This document shows, piece by piece, positions 1 to 9,820 of a stretch of DNA of 64,000 nucleotides. The notes beneath the pieces were generated by a model, which worked only from the letters and a program-made list of their open reading frames with translations, was not told the DNA's origin and searched no databases. Origin of the DNA: Sinotaia quadrata (Eukaryota > Mollusca > Gastropoda > Architaenioglossa > Viviparidae); the NCBI GenBank assembly GCA_028829895.1, contig CM054182.1, forward strand, positions 32,235,879 through 32,299,878, written 5' to 3'. A program made the translations under genes and the position numbers. Position 1 is the first letter of the stretch. The number at the start of each line of letters is the position of its first letter.

Positions 1-921
1 TGCCGGCGTCTTGGAAGAAATGTTCCCCAGCAGCAAACCAACCACCTGGAGTTCGGAATATTTCCTTTGCTCCGCGATGGTTCAAGTGGTCTGGCATTAA
101 CGTACTTTCGGATACAATAGAGGCCCAACTGTCATTAACTACAGCCTGACCCTGACAGCAAGGCTAGTTAATTTTTATTATTAGCTTGAGGAGGAATGTC
201 TGCTGTTAGTTTAATTACCATATTCAAATGATATTTGATAGCGAGGGCCTCAAGAGGAACGCCATTTTGTGCTGTTCTCAAGAAAGAAAACGTCGAGTGC
301 CGAGAGCGCGGAGCAAATATAAAATGCCTGAAATTTTTTCATAACCGCTTGCACTCAGTGCGTTGTGGGGTTCAGACCTCCACATAGAACCTGGCGATTA
401 CGATGGGTTCACTCATTAAAATGGTAAACGAGAAGACAGAACTCGTGGCTTTCGAATTGATTCCTGAAGGGGAGACGATTATAACGAAACGTGAGGAGCG
501 ACAACTACAAGAATACTAAGAAGGTGGACCCCGCGAGATCCGGGTAGACGAGAAACCGCCTTACCCGACGATTATATCTGTGAAAATTGCTACGGATACC
601 TGAATTTGGGGGCTCGACATTCGGGTGTGGTAGCAGTAACCAATTCACCAATACAATCCTTCAGCAGGATGCATTGGGTTATATGCTGAAATCGTATGAT
701 TATGACGTCATAGATATCCAGCGGGTTGGACAAATATATGTCTTGCATAATGTTACGATTAGGTAAATTTTTTTGTGCGCAAATTGACGTGTCCAAGATG
801 CGAAACGAGACAAAATGGAAAGTGAATATTTGGGGCGGGAAAGACGGCAGGCAAATGCATATTGGATATTAAGCAGAAAGAACTCAATCCGACATGATAT
901 AAGGGACATTAAGACGAGGGA
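1..921. other. non-coding, no recognised feature
   Basis: Unique, non-repetitive sequence. Both strands have only short frames (under 70 codons) with no recognisable motif. One full CRE-type octamer TGACGTCA lies at 703-710. I see no gene here. Confidence 0.6.
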
Positions 922-988
922 ACAGTAATTTTTTGGATATAGGACATATTAAGCAGAAGGAGATGTCCTATATCCAAAAAATTACTGT
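922..988. repeat. perfect 26-bp inverted repeat (hairpin)
   Basis: The left arm 922-947 (starts ACAGTAATTTTTTGG) and the right arm 963-988 (ends CCAAAAAATTACTGT) are exact reverse complements over 26 bp. They flank a 15-nt loop at 948-962. The hairpin lies at the left edge of the minisatellite that follows. It could be a foldback-type insertion or a chance palindromic duplication. No ORF is attached. Confidence 0.9.
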
Positions 989-2570
989 GGTTGTTTTCAT
1001 AAAACAGTGGATATTTTCAGGGAGAAATAATGTTTGATATACAGTGGATATTGTGCAGTAAGAATATTAAACTGGAGGATATTTTGCAGTAGGAATATTA
1101 AACTAGAGGATATTTTGCAGTAGGAATTTTAAACTAGAGGTATTTTGCAGTAGGAAAATTTAAAATAGTGGATATTATGGAGTAGGAATATTCCACTAGA
1201 TGATATTTTGCAGTAGGAATATTAAATTAGAGGAAATTTTACAGAAGGAATATTATTTAATATAGCGGGTACTGTGCAGAAAGAATGTGTTTAATATAGC
1301 AGATATTATGCAGAAGGGGATGGGTATTAATAAAACGGATAATTGTGCATGAAAAATTCAGTGTAAAATAGATGTATTGTTCATAAAGCATGATTTCAGT
1401 ATATAGTGGATATTATGTGTAGAATGTGTTGCTTTCAGTGTATAGTGGATATTATGTGAAGAAGGAGTTGCTTTCAGTGTATAGTGGATATTATGTGTAG
1501 AAGGAGTTGCTTTCAGTGAATACTGGATATAAGATGTAGAGGGAGTTTCGTTATGTAGAAGAACGGATATTGTGAATAATAATTGTTTTTCATACAGTCG
1601 TTATTGTGCAGAAGGAATTCTTTTCAAATTATAGCAGCTATTGTGCATTATAATTTATTGTCAAAATATACCGGATATTGTGAATAAGAATTGTTTTCAA
1701 TATAGCGGATATTGTACAGAAATACTCTCTTTAAATAGCGGATTTTAAGGAGAAGGAATGTTGTTAAATATAGTATATATTTTGAAGTAGCAATAGATTT
1801 TAATATAGCGAAAATTATACGTTAGGGATATTGTGTAATATAGCGGAAAATGAGCAGAAGGAATATTTTTTAATATATTGCAGAAATTCTGCAGATGGAT
1901 ATATTTTAATACAGCGGATATTGTGCATTATAAACGTTTTAAATACAGCGGATGATGTACGCCATGAATGTTGTTTAATGTTGCAGACATTGTACGCCAG
2001 GAATGTTGTTTAATGTTGCAGACATTGTACGCCAGGAATGTTGTTTAATGTTGCAGACATTGTACGCCAGGAATGTTGTTTAATGTTGCAGACATTGTAC
2101 GCCAGGAATGTTGTTTAATGTTGCACACATTGTACGCCAGAAATGTTGTTTAATGTTGCAGACATTGTACGTAAGGAATGTTGTTTAATGTTGCGGATAT
2201 TGTATGCTAGGAATGTTGTTTAATGTTGCGGATATTGTATGCTAGGAATGTTGTTTAATGTTGCGGATATTGTATGCTAGGGATGTTTTTAATTTTGCGG
2301 ATTTTGCGTAGAAATATTGCTTAATATAAGGAATTTTGTGGAACAAGACTTTGTCCTAGAATATAGCGGATATTGTACGCAAGGAATGCTACTTAATGTT
2401 CCAGATATTTTATGCTTAGGAATGTTGCTTAATACAGCGAAATATGTGCAACAGGAATTTGTTTTAAAATATAGCGGATATTGTACGTTAGGAATACTGT
2501 TTAATGTTGCGGACATTGTGAGTAGAAATGCTGATTAATACAGCGGATATTTCGGGCAGAATAACTGTTG
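989..2570. repeat. degenerate ~30-42-bp minisatellite superarray
   Basis: Variants of a unit built around AATATAGCGGATATTGTGCAG plus an AGGAATGTT segment recur across about 1.6 kb. Copies are strongly diverged at the left (for example three ~40-bp copies with GCTTTCAGTGTATAGTGG at 1420-1530) and nearly identical in the core at 1961-2310. The short frames inside it are products of the repeat, not genes. Confidence 0.85.
1961..2310. repeat. 35-bp tandem repeat, ~10 copies, homogenised core
   Basis: A 35-bp unit beginning GCCAGGAATGTTGTTTAATG starts at 1961, 1996, 2031, 2066, 2101, 2136, 2171, 2206, 2241 and 2276. Copies differ by only a few bases. This looks like recent unequal exchange inside the older array. 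Confidence 0.93.
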
Positions 2571-2985
2571 TTGCTTAATGTAGCAATACTCTTGGAGGAA
2601 ATTGGACAACAACACAGCGAGATCTCAATGTGAAATACATTGTCACGGAAGGAAATGTCACAATGACAGTGATATATGTCTGAAAATAACGACACATTTG
2701 AGTAGTTTTATTTATGACGTGGCCTTAGTTTAAATCCATACCCCCAAAAATAAAAGTCAAGAAAGCTATCATCTACAAGATTTACTCATTTTGACACATC
2801 GTCAATGATAAATTTAAAGAAAATGTGATGCTAACGATGTTGTGCTGTCACATTTACTAAGGTCTAAAAGAAAAAGAAAAGGAACTATTTTAAATCACGC
2901 AATCATGATTAAACATGCGGATAACAATTCTGGATTAAATTCTTGAATTAATTTATTTTTGCTCTTGCACGTGCATGCTGTTGTT
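2571..2985. other. non-coding, no recognised feature
   Basis: AT-rich unique sequence with no supported ORF, RNA gene or repeat. Confidence 0.5.
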
Positions 2986-2990
2986 CATGT

Positions 2991-3011
2991 GTATATATAT
3001 ATATATATATA

Positions 3012-3043
<32 letters not shown>

Positions 3044-3530
3044 GGTGTGTGTGTGTGTGTGTGTATTGTGTGTTGTATATGTTTTAGGTGTGTCTTTGTG
3101 TGCGTTGTGTGTGTGTGCTGTATGTGTTTTACATGCGTTTGTGTATGTGTTGTGTGTTTGTACGTGTGTTTTACGTGTGTGTTTATGTGCTTGTATGTGT
3201 GCTTTAAGTGTGTGTTTGTGATTGTGTTGTGTGTGTTTGTGTATGTGCCTTTTACGTGAATATTTGTGCATGTGTTGTGTGAAGGTCTTTTTATGAGTGG
3301 GTACATTGTGCAGTGCGCGTGTGTGTGTTTGCGTGAAGTCTGTGAGTTGAGTTATATATTGTGTAGTGAGCATGTGATTGCGTGTGTGTATGTATTTTAG
3401 TGTGTGTGTATGTTTGTGTAAGAGTGTATATGTGAGTCTGTACATTGTGTAGTGTACGTGTGAGTGCGTGTGTGTGATATGTGTATATATGTGAGTATGT
3501 ATGAGGGAATATGTGTGCATGATTGAATGA

Positions 3531-3587
<57 letters not shown>

Positions 3588-3600
3588 CGTGTGTGTGGTG
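2991..3600. repeat. (TA)n / (TG)n microsatellite complex
   Basis: A short (AT)n run at 2993-3012 is followed by about 600 bp of interrupted TG-rich sequence, with pure (TG)n at 3017-3065 and 3533-3597. The Cys/Val and Thr/His frames read through it on either strand are low-complexity artefacts. Confidence 0.95.
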
Positions 3601-4645
3601 TGTGTACGTGAATGATAGAAAAGGAGGGCGTATCCGCAGTCTACTATGAGAGTCACGCAGAACGCTATCTTGCTCAGGCGCGGCAAAACATTAAAAGAAT
3701 CACTCCAGCCAGATTGTCAGTCGACGATGAAATCAGAGGACAGGTCTGCTGGACCACAATCGTCACGCCTCATTTCCCCATCCAGATCTAGCAGCGTCGA
3801 AGGGAGGCGTCTGGCTTATCTTTGGCTCCCTGTCCTTCATACGTGTTATATGTATCTAAATTATTTTAGTGTACCTTGGCACTTAATTTCCTCTTGATTT
3901 CCTTCCAGCTTACATTTGCAAAGTAAATCTCTCACTTTTTTCTTCCCTTTTAAATTTAAATTTAAACAAAAAACCCACCAAAATGTACGCCAGATCAAAA
4001 CTTCCTTTAAGAATATACGAAATCTGACTCTCTCTAGTTTAGCTCTCTCACTATATTCTACAGGGTCTAATACTTGCTGTCTTCACCATTGCCTTGGGGT
4101 TTGAACCATGAGTGCTGTAATTGCAGTGAACGTTGGTTTCGGCATGCATAAAAATATTACAGCAAAAGAGAAGTTGCGGTAGTTTAAGAATGCGACACTT
4201 AGCTGAGGACATGTTTTCCTTACCTGAAAACACACACGCACAGACAAATAAACACGCACTTGTCATGGTCTATCAACAGGCACACAACCCCACAAAGAGC
4301 TATAATGACATCATAGGACAGAGCAGCAATTTGTGCTGAAGCAAGGGAGAGTATCTGACCTAAATAATTAATTATAGACAATCCGACACTTTGCAAAGTA
4401 AAAGCATGCAGACCACGAAGATACATTTACACTACACTTGTGTACATAAAATCAAGGTAAATTTCACATGTCATTTACTAATCAACAAAACAACAAAGTG
4501 TTTCTGAATCAGTACATTACTTTAGTCCTGCATTACTAGCATCTGCTTTAAGTATGAATTCCTCATTGAAATCAGACAAATGGAAGACATGTGTTCGTGA
4601 CATGCAGTCTTACAAACCAGCAAAGCTGGCTTCACACTCCTCGCT
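3601..4645. other. non-coding, no recognised feature
   Basis: Unique sequence. The frames at 3646-3897 and 3916-4104 have no recognisable domain and no supporting splice context. No repeats are evident. Confidence 0.5.
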
Positions 4646-4852
4646 CTAAATCACTATCTTAGGTTTGTCTTTTCTCATAAAATCAATCAGTGATTTGGTG
4701 ACAGTACTGAACTTGGGAATGAATTTTCTATAGTAACTGGCCAACCCCCTCCCCCCCCCCCCCCAAAAGGACTTAACATTAGTTTCAGACAGTGGTCTCT
4801 GTTTGAATTTTCTAACTTTTGATGACTCTGGCCACAGAAGACTTTGTCGCAT
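4646..4852 (-). pseudogene. Ty3/Gypsy retrotransposon pol fragment (RT C-terminus / connection)
   Basis: The minus-strand frame contains GLASYYRKFIPKFSTVTKSL followed by IDFMRKDKP. This is the hallmark region at the end of the reverse transcriptase of Ty3/Gypsy polyproteins, where the family normally reads like FLGLASYYRKFI...K.L..L..K. Upstream residues (KVRKFKQRPLSETNVKSF) fit the preceding K.....RP.....V.SF segment. Where the family has one or two residues between SF and GLASYY, this copy has an extra glycine-rich stretch (WGGGGR) made by the C-tract at 4745-4764. Only about 60 codons remain: there are no LTRs, integrase or RNase H nearby, and a stop follows RKDKPKIVI. It is a dead relic. 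The Gypsy assignment is good; the clade is unknown. Confidence 0.72.
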
Positions 4853-5897
4853 TGCGTAGTACTGAGATTGACTGATTGCATAGTTTCTTTTCTGCTTGTG
4901 CGGGCGTAGCTAAATGACTGAATATGAGCAAGTAAGGGTCTTCTGTTTTGTAGAATGATTCAAGAAAGTAAGTTCTTGATAGATGCCCCATAAAGTATAT
5001 TTTATGACGTGCTATTTGAAGGGATCTAAAGAAATATACAAATCTTTGTTTCAAACTGAACATCATTTCAATGAACATCATTTCAATTGTTTCAAACCGA
5101 TCATCATTTCAATTGCGCTTCAGATTTGATGCGAGATACTTAATACTTAATGTTTTAAAGAAGAACAGAGACAATCATAATATTTGAACTTATAACCGAA
5201 AGGCGTTTCTCATAAACCAAACAAACTCAGTGCATTTTACTTTGTGTGTGTTTGTGCGTAAAGAAAGACAAGAAACAACATTCAGACTGAATTGTTTTAG
5301 ATAATAAGAGGAAGGAAGAGACACAGACAGAGAAACAGAGACAGACAGACAGAGGTGATCGAGTTTTTACCAGTGAATTTATTATTTAATTTTTCTACAG
5401 ATTAGTGTGACTGTGCAAACAACAGACAGAAATTGAGACCTGCAGTGGAAGACTTTGTTAATGCGGCTTGTCAGCCATTAGCCAGTTAATTCCCAAGACC
5501 TTCTGTTTCTGAAAGGCAAATGAACCTCCATGTTCCAATTACAATATTTACATCAATTCCGGCGTCTCGGTTCAATAGTCGAGCAAGAAAAGGGGACAAA
5601 AACAAGAACTGCAACTCCAGGACAGAGAGGAACTGTCACGATGTCCTGCATGGATAATGGTTACGGATGGAGGATGTCGACTACAGACAAATCGTCAGTC
5701 TTAGCACCATCTTCATCAATCTCTGCGAACCGTCACATCTGCAAGCAGCCAGCGCCCTTTGACGATCATTCTGTCAGAAATGCAAGTTCAGACAATAACA
5801 AGAATTTTTATGTTTTGTTGTTTGTTTTAGTTTAAACTTTCTTTGTTGTCTTTGGCGATTATATGAATTTTTTCTTCATACAATATTATTTAAAATT
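4853..5897. other. non-coding, no recognised feature
   Basis: Unique sequence with a short local duplication (CATCATTTCAAT, three times near 5060-5115) and a small (ACAG)n patch near 5320-5355. The 101-codon plus-strand frame at 5530-5835 has no recognisable domain and is probably chance. Confidence 0.5.
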
Positions 5898-5898
5898 T

Positions 5899-6106
<208 letters not shown>

Positions 6107-6500
6107 ATTGTCTAGTCACTAATGATTAAGAAATAATAAAAGATAATCCGAGTTAACCCTTTAACATGTAACACCCAATTACGCCCTAAACACCCATCCG
6201 TCCACCTCCTCCCTCCTTACCCAGGCACTAACCCATCTTTACCTCCCGCCGGGGCGCAAGCGTTAGATAACTCAATTATAACCGGCATAATCGTGGGACA
6301 TATTCAGCAATGCCAATGCGTAGCCGAGTCGCCAATGTTTGTCTTTTACAATAAATCACTTCCTCAGCTGAGGTCACTCGTCGGCCATGTATCGAACGCA
6401 GCTGCCGGCGTCTATTGCCACGCTGCCCTGTTACGAGATTTGCCTGAGGTCTGATTCTACACTGTCTTCATCTACTTAAGTTGCACCCACCTTCGTTAGT
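6107..6500. other. unique, relatively GC-rich island
   Basis: Non-repetitive sequence with more CpG than its surroundings and motifs such as ACTCAATTATAACC near 6270 and CCTCAGCTGAGG near 6362. No ORF. It could be regulatory, but the sequence alone does not show it. Confidence 0.3.
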
Positions 6501-6504
6501 GTGT

Positions 6505-6561
6505 GTGTGGGTGGGTGGGTGTGGGTGTGGGTGTGTTGGGGGATGGGGGAGGGGAGGTGGG
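6505..6561 (+). other. G-rich tract, G-quadruplex-compatible
   Basis: At least eight runs of three or more G separated by 1-7 nt lie on the plus strand (GGGTGGGTGGGTGTGGG and on through GGGGGATGGGGGAGGGG). The spacing satisfies the usual G4 rule several times over. Confidence 0.7.
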
Positions 6562-6563
6562 TT

Positions 6564-7464
6564 TTCTTGCGTTTGGAGGTGACGACTAGTTCGCTTTTAC
6601 TTTCTATCTGTCATAAGATCATTTTCATGTCTTCTGCGTTCCCATGTCTTACTGCTTTGTATTTCTCTGTGTTCCCATGTCTTACTGCTTTGTTTTGCTA
6701 ATTTCTATTCCCTCTAGCTCTGATGTACTAGTTTCTATACCATTCAAATATATTGTACTATGTTCTTTGGTTCGAATACTCCCTTTCTCTTATTGTCCTA
6801 TGCTTTATTATTGAACTGTCCCTGTAAGTCTGTCTGTCCTCATTTTCTTTTCGTTTGCGTTCACACTCTGTTTCTAAGTGTTCTCTTCCCCTCAGTCTGT
6901 TTCTTGCATGGTTATGCAAGTTCCTGAGTTTGCAATTCCCTCGACGGAGTTGGAGGTTGGTGGATGGAGAGTTCGACTTCTGAATGGGAAATGTTGAGCG
7001 TTGAATGCTGTTTTAGGTGTGTTCACTTCTTTGTTTCAAGAGTTCCTTATTCACAGATATTTGACTTAAAACATGCTAAATAGTTTCAGTTCAATTATCA
7101 CAGATTTATTTACTTTGGTTATATTTATTTAAATGAAATAAACAACAAAAGTATTTTTCTGCGCGGAACCTTACTAGCCAATTCATCCTTTGATATATAC
7201 TCTGGAAGTTAAAGGCTCTTATCTCCACTGTACCAAAGTAATACTACCAAACAACTGGAGGCACTTCCGGGTTAAATTGATTACTGTGCGCTAAGAAGAA
7301 TCAAACGGGCAAAGAAGAGAATTATCTTTAAGCGTAAACTAAAAAAATGAAGTTTACTGTGTACTGAGGTCTAATATTTCACTGACTTTCCGTCTGAAAC
7401 GCATTTGCCAAACCCAGCTAATACCAAAGTATGACGTCATAACTACAATAGCTACATGGAGATT
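6564..7464. other. non-coding; one 33-bp direct duplication
   Basis: The segment GTTCCCATGTCTTACTGC occurs twice, at about 6639 and 6672, as part of a 33-bp tandem duplication. The rest is unique AT-rich sequence with a CRE octamer at 7432-7439. No gene was found. Confidence 0.55.
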
Positions 7465-7497
7465 GCATTTTTCTTCTTCTTTACGTTCACTTCTTTT

Positions 7498-7555
7498 CCC
7501 CACAGGAATTGCGTGGAAACTTGATGTTTTCAGTTTCTGTAGAGTTCCTGTGGGG
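7498..7555 (-). other. 11-bp perfect inverted repeat in the LINE 3' UTR (stem-loop)
   Basis: CCCCACAGGAA at 7498-7508 pairs exactly with TTCCTGTGGGG at 7545-7555 across 36 nt. It lies just inside the LINE 3' end. That is where some LINE reverse transcriptases recognise an RNA hairpin, so a recognition role is plausible but inferred. Confidence 0.6.
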
Positions 7556-7859
7556 CCTTCCTCCTTTGTTATTCTAGGAGGGTAGTACCGTTCTAAAAAA
7601 AAAATGTTGTGGAAGATTTATGGAAGTTATGGAAGTAGTTTTCTAATTGCCTATCATTGTTTACAGTTTACTAACACGTTTTATTAGTGTTTCAATAATT
7701 GTACGCATTGTTTTTCCTAGGAATTGTGTTTATTTATAGAATTTTTTTTTTTAAATGTGTGAGGAAGCTATTTGTAACTTCCTTTAAGTTTGTGGTTTTC
7801 TTTTTTAATTATTTAATGTGTAATGGTGTGTGCGGGGTGGGTTTTATTAATATTTATTT

Positions 7860-8402
7860 TTATAGAAGGTGAAGTGTGTTTGTGTGAATGAGATATGTGA
7901 TGATGGCTTGGTGAATGTGATTTTGGTGATATTTATTTGGAAAGAGTAGTGTTTGTATGGTAACTGGTAAATGTAATAGTCTCATTGTGTCAGTCAAGCA
8001 TTTTCTTTCTTCTCTGTATTTGTAACAATGTAGTAGAAAGTGTTCTATTGTGTTGTCTGTTCGACAGTGAGTACATGATTTTGGTTCATTATTTAGGTTA
8101 TGTGTAAATCTTGTGGAGTTGTATCTTAATCTATATATTGCTCTGTTGTGTGTTATGTTCGATAAGTATGTGTAGGGTGGTGTGGGGAACTTGTTTTTAA
8201 AGATTTGTTTTATTTGTGCTTGCAGTTCTGGTATATGTATTGGGGTGTTTCGAGGTATTCCATGTTTGCAACCATATTTTGCTCCTTTGTCCGCTGTTTC
8301 ATTTCCTGTTATGTTTATGTGATTGGGGATCCATAACAGTTTTGTTTTTATTTCTTTTTTTTCTAGTGTAGTTATTTGTTTCGTAGATATCGCATTTGTT
8401 TC
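7860..8402 (-). pseudogene. LINE ORF2 C-terminus: end of RNase H domain plus CCHC-like knuckle
   Basis: This is an uninterrupted minus-strand frame of 180 codons ending in TAA at 7860-7862. It has no upstream Met because it is truncated. It contains LLWIPNHINITGNETADKGA (about 8277-8339), the terminal RNase H motif in which the Asp of NETADKGA (codon 8289-8291) is the last acidic catalytic residue. Further on comes NRAIYRLRYNSTRFTHNL, matching the LR.G.TR.TH pattern of LINE tails. Then comes a Cys/His knuckle, CTHCRTDNTIEHFLLHC (about 8025-8075), normally written C..C....T.EH.L..C. The family role is removal of the RNA strand and DNA synthesis during retrotransposition. The reverse transcriptase and endonuclease are absent, so this copy is inert. 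The complete lack of stops or frameshifts suggests a fairly recent insertion. Confidence 0.8.
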
Positions 8403-8994
8403 CTATCCACTCAATCTTAATCAGCGCCCACTTGTATCCTGTATAAACTACTGATTACAAAGAAGAAAATATTACAGATTTATTGCATAATTTCTTTGTT
8501 CTCTAGTTCAGAGTTCTTACACTTTGTGTTTTACTAACCCAATCCTAAACTGTTTTGACGGATCCGATCTTAAACTGTTTTCAACAAGCCAATCATAAAC
8601 TTTCTTTTTACTTACCCGATCCTAAATTGTTTTCTGCCGACTCAATTCTAAATACAGTTTCTCTCAGCTCGGCGACTGACGAAGTTGGCACAGCTTTATG
8701 ATATTACAACACGTACACAGTTTGGGTGAATACTCTTGTAATGAAATAAAACGAAAAAGTCATTTTCCAATGGCTTCTGTGTTGCTGGTTATTTTATTGA
8801 TCAAAATGTTACACTTGAAATCTACAGTCCTGTCACAATACCCGGATTAACCTAAGTGCTATTTTTATCACGTCTGTCTTCATAGACCGAACACACTCGC
8901 TATGTAGACTATTGGCTAAAATTTCGGGTGAGAGGCTAAAACACCAGCAAACCTTTCTCGCTACTCCCAGGCAATTTCATTGTTAATTTTTAAC
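8403..8994. other. non-coding; short degenerate array inside
   Basis: Apart from the ~25-bp array at 8540-8657, this is unique AT-rich sequence with no supported gene. Confidence 0.5.
8540..8657. repeat. ~25-bp degenerate tandem repeat, ~5 copies
   Basis: Variants of CAATCCTAAACTGTTTT recur at about 8540, 8565, 8590, 8617 and 8643, separated by less conserved 8-9-bp linkers. Confidence 0.7.
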
Positions 8995-9110
8995 ACTAAA
9001 ATACATAGATCTTTCCGCGACCCTTATGAACTTCATTGCGACCCTTAGGAACCTCTATGTAACCCTTAGAACCTGTCAGCGATCTTCTTTTTGGGTTTGG
9101 GGAACCACTG
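8995..9110. mobile_element. possible hAT-type transposon terminus (fragment)
   Basis: Read on the minus strand, the sequence from 9110 begins CAGTGGTTCCCCAAAC and soon shows repeated AAGGGTCGC/AAGGGTTAC blocks. Non-autonomous hAT elements commonly start CAGTGGTTC and carry GGGTCGC motifs just inside the end. The internal block GCGACCCTTAGGAACCTC is partly duplicated. I could not find the partner terminus or an 8-bp duplication (CTCTAGCC follows at 9111-9118), so this may be a truncated piece. Confidence 0.4.
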
Positions 9111-9385
9111 CTCTAGCCGATGGTTGCCATACATTGTCGTGATGCAGTTAGTAGCTCAGAACATGTGTCTTCTTCAATCTTCTGGTATTTTATTTCACTT
9201 TTTTAAGTTTTCCGCATTATTACTTAATGAGCGAATTTAGATGACACAAATCGCTATCATAAACGATAAAGTATTCCAACCCAGCCCTCCCCCCCCCGCC
9301 TTTGTTTTCCGCGCCCAACAAGTGTTCTGTTCTTGGAACACATTCTCTTTAGACTAGATACACGCAGCTCCTCTCGGTTGAAGTA

Positions 9386-9820
9386 AATTATCTGGTGTTC
9401 CATAGGTTCTCGTCAATTGTGGATGAAAGTTATCTGGTGTTCCACTAGTTTACGTCAACCGTGGATACAAGTTATCTGGTGTTCCACTAGTTTACGTCAA
9501 CCGTGGATATAAGTTATCTGGATTTCCACTAGTTTACGTCAACCGTGGATATAAGTTATCTAGTGTTCCACTAGTTTACGTCAACCGTGGATACAAGTTA
9601 TCTGGTGTTCCACTAGTTTACGTCAACCGTGGATACAAGTTATCTGGTGTTCCACTAGTTTACGTCAACCGTGGATACAAGTTATCTGGTGTTCCACTAG
9701 TTTACGTCAACCGTGGATATAAGTTATCTGGTGTACCGTCGGTTCTCGCCAATTGTGGGTGTAAGTTCTCCGGTGTTGTATTAGTTCACATCAATCATAG
9801 ATGTAAGTTATCCAATGTGC
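9386..9820. repeat. 42-bp tandem repeat, ~10 copies
   Basis: The unit GTTATCTGGTGTTCCACTAG plus TTTACGTCAACCGTGGATACAA recurs at 9429, 9471, 9513, 9555, 9597, 9639, 9681 and 9723, with diverged copies at either edge. Central copies are almost identical. Confidence 0.95.

Larger units (their letters stand above)
7465..8402 (-). mobile_element. 5'-truncated non-LTR retrotransposon (LINE with RNase H)
   Basis: The minus strand carries the end of a LINE ORF2 (7860-8402), about 390 bp of A-rich 3' UTR, and a simple A/G-rich tail (TAAAGAAGAAGAAAAA, plus-strand 7468-7483). Homology stops at 8402, where an in-frame stop and unrelated sequence begin; such truncation is typical of target-primed reverse transcription. 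RNase H next to a C-terminal Cys/His knuckle points to the I/Jockey-like side of LINEs. No target-site duplication could be matched by eye, so both ends are approximate. Confidence 0.75.

Noticed and set aside
2948..3686. His/Thr- and Cys/Val-rich frames of up to 190 codons
   Set aside because: Translation of (TG)n/(CA)n; the same applies at 14391-14796, 31161-31386, 54741-54935 and 57833-58118.
4812..5081. Upstream extension of the Gypsy relic as an 89-codon minus frame
   Set aside because: It lies in another phase and shows no RT palm motif such as the YxDD box, so it is not counted as part of the element.
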